A DNA stretch of 10,207 nt. It comes from Chitinophagaceae bacterium (GTDB lineage Bacteria; Bacteroidota; Bacteroidia; Chitinophagales; Chitinophagaceae). Each line of letters begins with the position of its first letter. The stretch's first letter is position 1. The notes below the pieces were generated by a model. The model saw only the letters and a list, made by a program, of their open reading frames with translations, searched no databases and had not been told where the DNA came from. A program made the translations under genes and the position numbers. The stretch lies in the NCBI GenBank assembly GCA_025963615.1, contig JAOQAL010000571.1, forward strand, positions 1 to 10,207. The letters are read 5' to 3'. Positions 6,341-10,207 of the stretch are shown piece after piece.

Positions 6341-7783
6341 ATGGCAAAAGATATTCAATCTCCCGGAACAATTAAGTGGCTGCACGAGGATTTCCTGTTA
6401 AAAACAAAAACAGCGCGACAACTATATCATGATTTTGCTGAGCGCCTGCCCATCATTGATTACCATAATCACCTTTCACCGCAACAAATCGCTGATGATA
6501 GTTGCTTTGAGAACCTGACGCAGGCCTGGCTTTATGGCGATCATTACAAATGGCGGGCGATGCGCACCAACGGCATTGCCGAAAAATACTGCACCGGAAC
6601 AGCCAGTGACTTTGAAAAATTTGAACAATGGGCGGCTACCGTTCCGTATACCTTACGAAATCCTTTGTACCACTGGACGCACCTGGAACTGCAGCGATAT
6701 TTTAATATCAGTGACACGTTGTCACCGCAAACTGGAAAGAAGATCTATGATGAAGGCTCTGAAAAATTGCAATCCAACGAATACAGTGTACGCAACTTGC
6801 TGCGCAAAATGAACGTAAAAGTTTTGTGCACTACGGATGACCCCGTTGATTCCCTGGAACATCACCAGAAAATAAAAAAGGATGGCTTTGAAATAAAAGT
6901 ATTACCTGCTTTTCGTCCCGACAAAGCCATGGATGTGGAAAATGCTGATACATTCAATCAATACGCCGGCAAGCTGGAAAAGGCCGCCGGTATTTCAATC
7001 AGTAATTATAAGGATTATCTCGCCGCACTGAAAGACCGCCACGATTATTTTGCATTGAATGGCTGCAGGGTTTCTGATCATGGCCTTGCTGAAATATCCG
7101 CGGATGATTATACGGATAGTGAAATAGAAAATATTTTTTCAAAAATCCGCCTGGGCGCTTCTTTGACCCACGAAGAGAAACGAAAATTCAAAAGTGCCAT
7201 GCTGGTTGTATTCGCGGAATGGGATCATGAAAAAGGCTGGATCCAGCAATATCACCTTGGCGCCTTACGGAATAACAATTCCAGAATGCTGCATCAACTG
7301 GGGCCGGATACCGGATGGGACAGTATCGGCGATTTCAGCTATGCACAACCGCTGGCTAAATTTTTAAATCGTTTGGACAATAATAACAAACTCACCAAAA
7401 CAATCATCTACAATCTCAATCCCGCGGACAATGAAATGATGGCAACGATGATTGGAAATTTTAATGACGGAAGCATTACTGGAAAAATTCAATGGGGCGC
7501 TGCCTGGTGGTTTCTTGATCAGAAAGACGGTATCCGCCGGCACCTGGACACCTTATCCAATATGGGTTTAGTAAGCCGTTTTGTTGGTATGCTTACTGAT
7601 AGCCGCAGCTTTCTTTCCTTTCCGCGACATGAATATTTCAGAAGAATACTTTGTAATGTTTTTGGGAAAGAGATAGAAGACGGCGAACTACCGAATGATG
7701 TTGAATGGATCGGAAGCGTGATACAGGATATTTGCTACAATAATACGAAGGGGTATTTTGGGTGGGGAGATGATGGGTGGTAG
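6341..7783 (+). CDS. uxaC: Glucuronate (uronate) isomerase UxaC
   Basis: UxaC interconverts D-glucuronate with D-fructuronate and D-galacturonate with D-tagaturonate in the cytoplasm, the entry step of hexuronate catabolism. The 480-residue protein belongs to the uronate isomerase branch of the amidohydrolase superfamily. Visible landmarks are the metal-binding HxH in IDYHNHLSP (His42, His44), WRAMRTNGI (71-79), CTTDDP (163-168), QYHLGALRNNN (303-313), YNLNPADNE (357-365) and LTDSRSFLSFPRHEYFRR (418-435). Length is close to the family norm of about 470. The carboxyl end reads YFGWGDDGW, whereas relatives I recall stop soon after YFGF or YFAIEL. The extra residues coincide with the edge of a 7-base repeat that also holds the TAG stop. 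The gene is divergent from uxuA and followed after 63 bases by the hexuronate transporter, probably in one operon. Confidence 0.97.
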   Translation: MAKDIQSPGTIKWLHEDFLLKTKTARQLYHDFAERLPIIDYHNHLSPQQIADDSCFENLTQAWLYGDHYKWRAMRTNGIAEKYCTGTASDFEKFEQWAATVPYTLRNPLYHWTHLELQRYFNISDTLSPQTGKKIYDEGSEKLQSNEYSVRNLLRKMNVKVLCTTDDPVDSLEHHQKIKKDGFEIKVLPAFRPDKAMDVENADTFNQYAGKLEKAAGISISNYKDYLAALKDRHDYFALNGCRVSDHGLAEISADDYTDSEIENIFSKIRLGASLTHEEKRKFKSAMLVVFAEWDHEKGWIQQYHLGALRNNNSRMLHQLGPDTGWDSIGDFSYAQPLAKFLNRLDNNNKLTKTIIYNLNPADNEMMATMIGNFNDGSITGKIQWGAAWWFLDQKDGIRRHLDTLSNMGLVSRFVGMLTDSRSFLSFPRHEYFRRILCNVFGKEIEDGELPNDVEWIGSVIQDICYNNTKGYFGWGDDGW

Positions 7784-7825
7784 ATGCTGGATGCTGGGTG
7801 CTGGATACTGGATGGTGGATGAGTA
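7770..7825 (+). repeat. 7-bp tandem array, ATGCTGG family
   Basis: Units in exact 7-base register: ATGATGG (7770), GTGGTAG (7777, containing the uxaC stop), ATGCTGG (7784 and 7791), GTGCTGG (7798), ATACTGG (7805), ATGGTGG (7812) and a decayed ATGAGTA (7819). The first two units code for the last residues of UxaC; the rest fill most of the 63-base gap before the transporter. The same ATGCTGG unit occurs twice at 64-77, next to another gene end. An open frame reading through the array is a by-product of the repeat, not a gene. Confidence 0.85.
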
Positions 7826-7846
7826 AGAATAATAATAAACTAACGA

Positions 7847-9154
7847 ATGCAACAGATTGGAAAATACAGGTGGACTATTTGTGGTCTTTTGTTCTTTGCC
7901 AGTACGATCAATTACCTGGACCGGGCGGTAATCAGTTTCCTGAAATCAACATTGACGGTTGAAATGCATTGGAATGATGGGGATTATGCCAATGTTGAAA
8001 TTGCTTTTAAAATAGCCTATGCGGCCGGCCTGTTGTTATCAGGCCGTGTGATTGACAAACTGGGAACGAAAATCGGTTATGCATTGGCGACAGGTCTATG
8101 GAGCCTTTCCGCTATCGCTCATTCATTGGCTACCAGCGTACTGGGTTTCGGCGTGGCCCGGGCCGCCCTGGGAGTAAGTGAAGCTGGTAACTTTCCTGCT
8201 GCTATAAAGACCGTTGCGGAATGGTTTCCGAAAAAAGAAAGGGCGTTTGCTACCGGCATTTTTAATTCCGGCACCAGCATTGGTGCAATCCTGGCGCCGC
8301 TTACGGTACCTTTTATTAATAAACAATGGGGCTGGCAATGGGCCTTTATCATTACCGGTTCTTTCGGCATTATATGGCTGGTACTCTGGTTTATTTATTA
8401 CGAGGTTCCCGATAAGCAAAAGAAATTAACACAGGCTGAATTTGATTATATCCACAGCGATAAAGATGAAGGACCACCCACAACTGAAACAAATTCACCC
8501 AGATTATCCTGGGGAAAATTATTGACCTACAAGCAAACATGGGCCTTTGCGCTGGGAAAACTATTGACTGATCCGATCTGGTGGTTTTATCTTTTCTGGC
8601 TACCCGATTTCCTCGAAAGTCAATATGGATTGAAAGGAACTCAATTAGTATTACCAACGGTATTGGTTTATACGATGTCGACTTTTGGCAGTGTTGGTGG
8701 TGGCTGGCTCCCCTTAAATTTGATAAAGAAAGGCTGGGCGGTATTCCGGGCCCGCAAAACATCCATGCTTATTTATGCCGTTTGTGTAGTGCCTGTTTTC
8801 TTCGCGCAGATTTTAGGGTCGGTGGATATGTGGCTGGCCGTACTCGTTATAGGCATTGCCGCCTCGGCTCACCAGGCCTGGAGCGCCAACATTTTTACAA
8901 CGGTGTCGGATATGTTTCCCAAGAGTTCTGTTGCATCGGTCACGGGCATTGGGGGAATGTTTGGAGCCGCCGGCGGCATCCTGCTTTCCGCTGCGGTACA
9001 AAAAAACCTATTTGTTCACTACCGGGCTATAGGCAAAATTGAAGTGGCCTATTATATCATGTTCGCTGTATGTGCCGGGGCTTATATTATTGCCTGGTTG
9101 GTAATGCACGTGTTGGCACCTAAAATGAAACGGATTGATGCGGAAATTGAGTAG
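7847..9154 (+). CDS. exuT: ExuT-type hexuronate MFS transporter
   Basis: This 435-residue protein is a 12-helix major facilitator of the anion:cation symporter family, to which E. coli ExuT belongs; it should bring glucuronate and/or galacturonate across the inner membrane with protons. Supporting motifs are NYLDR (22-26) in the first helix, the loop 2-3 segment GRVIDKLGTKIGYA, ARAALGVSEAGNFPAAIK and AEWFPKKERAFATGIFNSG, all typical of this family. The LGTKIGYA and EWFPxKER stretches closely resemble ExuT as I remember it. Hydrophobic helices alternate with short loops across the whole length, with a longer charged central loop near residues 185-220. The start ATG at 7847 puts the first helix close to the amino end, as expected. 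It follows uxaC by 63 bases, mostly repeat. The exact hexuronate cannot be settled from sequence; another sugar acid is the main alternative. Confidence 0.9.
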   Translation: MQQIGKYRWTICGLLFFASTINYLDRAVISFLKSTLTVEMHWNDGDYANVEIAFKIAYAAGLLLSGRVIDKLGTKIGYALATGLWSLSAIAHSLATSVLGFGVARAALGVSEAGNFPAAIKTVAEWFPKKERAFATGIFNSGTSIGAILAPLTVPFINKQWGWQWAFIITGSFGIIWLVLWFIYYEVPDKQKKLTQAEFDYIHSDKDEGPPTTETNSPRLSWGKLLTYKQTWAFALGKLLTDPIWWFYLFWLPDFLESQYGLKGTQLVLPTVLVYTMSTFGSVGGGWLPLNLIKKGWAVFRARKTSMLIYAVCVVPVFFAQILGSVDMWLAVLVIGIAASAHQAWSANIFTTVSDMFPKSSVASVTGIGGMFGAAGGILLSAAVQKNLFVHYRAIGKIEVAYYIMFAVCAGAYIIAWLVMHVLAPKMKRIDAEIE

Positions 9155-9181
9155 TGTATCAGTTTCAATCATTAAGAATAT

Positions 9182-9232
9182 TTGGCTAAAGCCAATCAAT
9201 CATCATTCCGGTTCCTCTGCTCTAAAGAGCAG
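9182..9232. repeat. Pair of TAAA-loop hairpins, REP/REPIN-like
   Basis: Two hairpins share the loop TAAA. The first is TTGGC-TAAA-GCCAA (9182-9195; it can also be read as TTGGCT-AA-AGCCAA). The second is CTGCTC-TAAA-GAGCAG (9217-9232), extendable by a wobble and a C-G pair. They are 21 bases apart in the gap between the convergent transporter genes. Similar paired short hairpins are dispersed in Bacteroidota genomes as I remember them, which would fit repetitive extragenic palindromes moved by Y1/REP-associated transposases; no transposase is present here. Either hairpin could also act as a transcript end, though neither is followed by a strong T-run. Confidence 0.5.
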
Positions 9233-9252
9233 GGCAAGTTGACAAATCGAGA

Positions 9253-9276
9253 ATGCGATCCCAATAGTTATCGCAT
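9253..9276. repeat. Inverted repeat ATGCGAT / ATCGCAT
   Basis: A perfect 7-bp stem, ATGCGAT (9253-9259) with ATCGCAT (9270-9276), encloses a 10-base spacer. It lies 20 bases after the TAAA-loop hairpins and may be part of the same composite element or a bidirectional transcript end between the convergent genes. The remaining bases of the 9155-9339 gap show no coding potential. Confidence 0.45.
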
Positions 9277-9305
9277 AAATACATATTCTTGTAGACCCTA
9301 TTCAA

Positions 9306-9340
9306 GACATTCACCATTCGCTACTCACTACTCACCTTAT
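9306..9340 (+). repeat. 7-bp tandem array, ACYAYTC family, copy 2
   Basis: Units in 7-base register: GACATTC (9306), ACCATTC (9313), GCTACTC (9320), ACTACTC (9327) and a decayed ACCTTAT (9334-9340). This is the same unit family as 5045-5100. The last unit touches the TGA stop (9340-9342) of the minus-strand permease, so in both copies the array lies directly downstream of a minus-strand gene, reading GARTRGT on the coding strand. Confidence 0.8.
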
Positions 9341-10207
9341 CAGCCATCCTGTTCTCCTATCATTTTATTAACATGCCTTGTTTCACTCATGAACACATAT
9401 ATAAGGAGTGAGATAAAAATAGATCCCGTGATATACCAGTAGAAATAAGATTCATGGCCAAGCTCTTTAAACCAAAGTGCGATATACTCGGCAGTGCCAC
9501 CAAAAATAGCTACTGTTAATGCATACGGCAACCCAACACCTAAAGCCCTTACCTCAGCGGGGAAAAGTTCTGCTTTAACAACCGCATTGATACTGGTATA
9601 GCCACTGACGATGATCAATGACAGCATCATCAGTGCAAAAATTTCCCAATTGGATACCGCATGACTTAACGCGGTAAGCAGCGGTACTGTAAATAAAGTT
9701 CCCGCTATACCGAATGCGAGTAATAGCGGGCGGCGGCCTATTTTGTCGGAAAGACGACCGAAAACGGGCTGCAGCAATGCGAACAACAGCAATGAAAAAA
9801 ATGATAACAATGTAGATTGCCCTTTTGATACACCTGTTGTATTTACAAGAAATTTCTGCATGTAAGTCGTATAGGTATAAAACGCCAGTGTCCCACCCAG
9901 GGTTAGTCCTGCTACGGTAAGAATAGCTTTTGGATGCTTCAGCAATTCCGCCATGGCGTTTTTCTTTATACCCGGTTTTTGTATCACTTCCGTAAAGGCT
10001 CTGGTTTCATCAAGGTGGCGACGGATATACAAGGCTATAACCGATAACATGGCGCCAATGACAAAAGGAATGCGCCAGCCCCATTCATGCAATTGCTTAT
10101 CCGTAAGGAGCCATAACTGCAGTATCAACTGAATCCCTAAAGCCACTAACTGACCGCCTACCAGCGTAACATACTGGAAACTTGAATAAAAACCCCGATG
10201 ATCGCGA
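9340..10207 (-). CDS. MFS permease, metabolite:H+ symporter (MHS) family, C-terminal part
   Basis: The reading frame stays open to the window edge and its amino-terminal part lies outside. The first residues visible, read from the edge, are HRGFYSSFQYVTLVGGQL, a stretch conserved in the MHS branch of the major facilitator family (relatives of ProP, KgtP, PcaK and citrate permeases). A GTG at 10144-10146 is an internal Val, not the start. Further marks are GWRIPFVIGA, RRHLDETRAF (the MHS LxET signature), GRLSDKIGRRPLL (MFS motif A in the second half) and PAEVRALGVGLPYALTVAIFGG. About 289 residues are visible, covering roughly the last eight helices. The substrate is probably a dicarboxylate, other organic acid or osmolyte taken up with protons; sequence alone cannot choose. 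It is convergent with exuT and may belong to a different operon. Confidence 0.88.
   Translation of the reverse strand, partial: RDHRGFYSSFQYVTLVGGQLVALGIQLILQLWLLTDKQLHEWGWRIPFVIGAMLSVIALYIRRHLDETRAFTEVIQKPGIKKNAMAELLKHPKAILTVAGLTLGGTLAFYTYTTYMQKFLVNTTGVSKGQSTLLSFFSLLLFALLQPVFGRLSDKIGRRPLLLAFGIAGTLFTVPLLTALSHAVSNWEIFALMMLSLIIVSGYTSINAVVKAELFPAEVRALGVGLPYALTVAIFGGTAEYIALWFKELGHESYFYWYITGSIFISLLIYVFMSETRHVNKMIGEQDG

Noticed and set aside
7777..7962. Open frame reading through the ATGCTGG repeats
   Set aside because: Its start is repeat-coded and the rest overlaps the transporter gene in another frame; no protein family resemblance.
9182..9442. 86-residue open frame in the gap between the two transporters
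   Set aside because: It runs through hairpins and heptamer repeats and then antisense into the permease; composition follows the repeats.
10144..10146. GTG as start codon of the MHS permease
   Set aside because: The frame continues upstream with the conserved RGFYSSFQYVTLVGGQL segment, so this codon is internal and the gene is cut by the window edge.

Overview
The window looks like chromosomal DNA of a member of the Bacteroidota, most likely of the Chitinophagia/Sphingobacteriia type. Base composition is moderate, start codons are preceded by A/T-rich leaders rather than strong Shine-Dalgarno sequences, and the proteins look like that lineage (a Tat-signal TIM-barrel isomerase, a cyclase-TolB-TPR protein, a UxaC/UxuA/ExuT hexuronate set). 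This placement is inference from protein character; no rRNA or marker gene is present.

Layout. (1) 82-1725, minus: a secreted M20-type amidohydrolase of the AbgB group. (2) 2024-2953, plus: a Tat-exported sugar-phosphate isomerase/epimerase-like TIM barrel. The 298-base gap between these divergent genes holds a GC-richer patch that can fold in two competing ways. (3) 3069-5009, plus: a class III adenylate cyclase domain fused to a TolB-like domain and TPR repeats, with the catalytic residues intact and no visible membrane segment. (4) 5106-6281, minus: mannonate dehydratase UxuA, convergent with the cyclase. (5) 6341-7783, plus: glucuronate isomerase UxaC, divergent from uxuA across 59 bases. 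(6) 7847-9154, plus: an ExuT-type hexuronate MFS transporter, probably cotranscribed with uxaC. (7) 9340 to the window edge, minus: the C-terminal part of a metabolite:H+ symporter-type MFS permease.

Together uxuA, uxaC and exuT form a hexuronate uptake and catabolism cluster: uptake of glucuronate/galacturonate, isomerisation to fructuronate/tagaturonate, and dehydration of mannonate to 2-keto-3-deoxygluconate. The reductase joining the two enzymes (UxuB or equivalent) and the KDG kinase and aldolase are not in the window.

The most unusual feature is outside the genes. Short tandem arrays with a strict 7-base period occur at four sites, in three sequence families (ATGCTGG, AATRAGR, ACYAYTC). 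Every array abuts or enters the 3' end of a gene. Two run into coding sequence and appear to have rewritten the C-termini of the cyclase and UxaC, and a perfect 18-bp palindrome supplies the last codons and stop of uxuA. A further cluster of hairpins of REP type lies in the gap at 9155-9339. I saw no CRISPR array, insertion sequence, tRNA or rRNA, and no clear novel multi-gene system.
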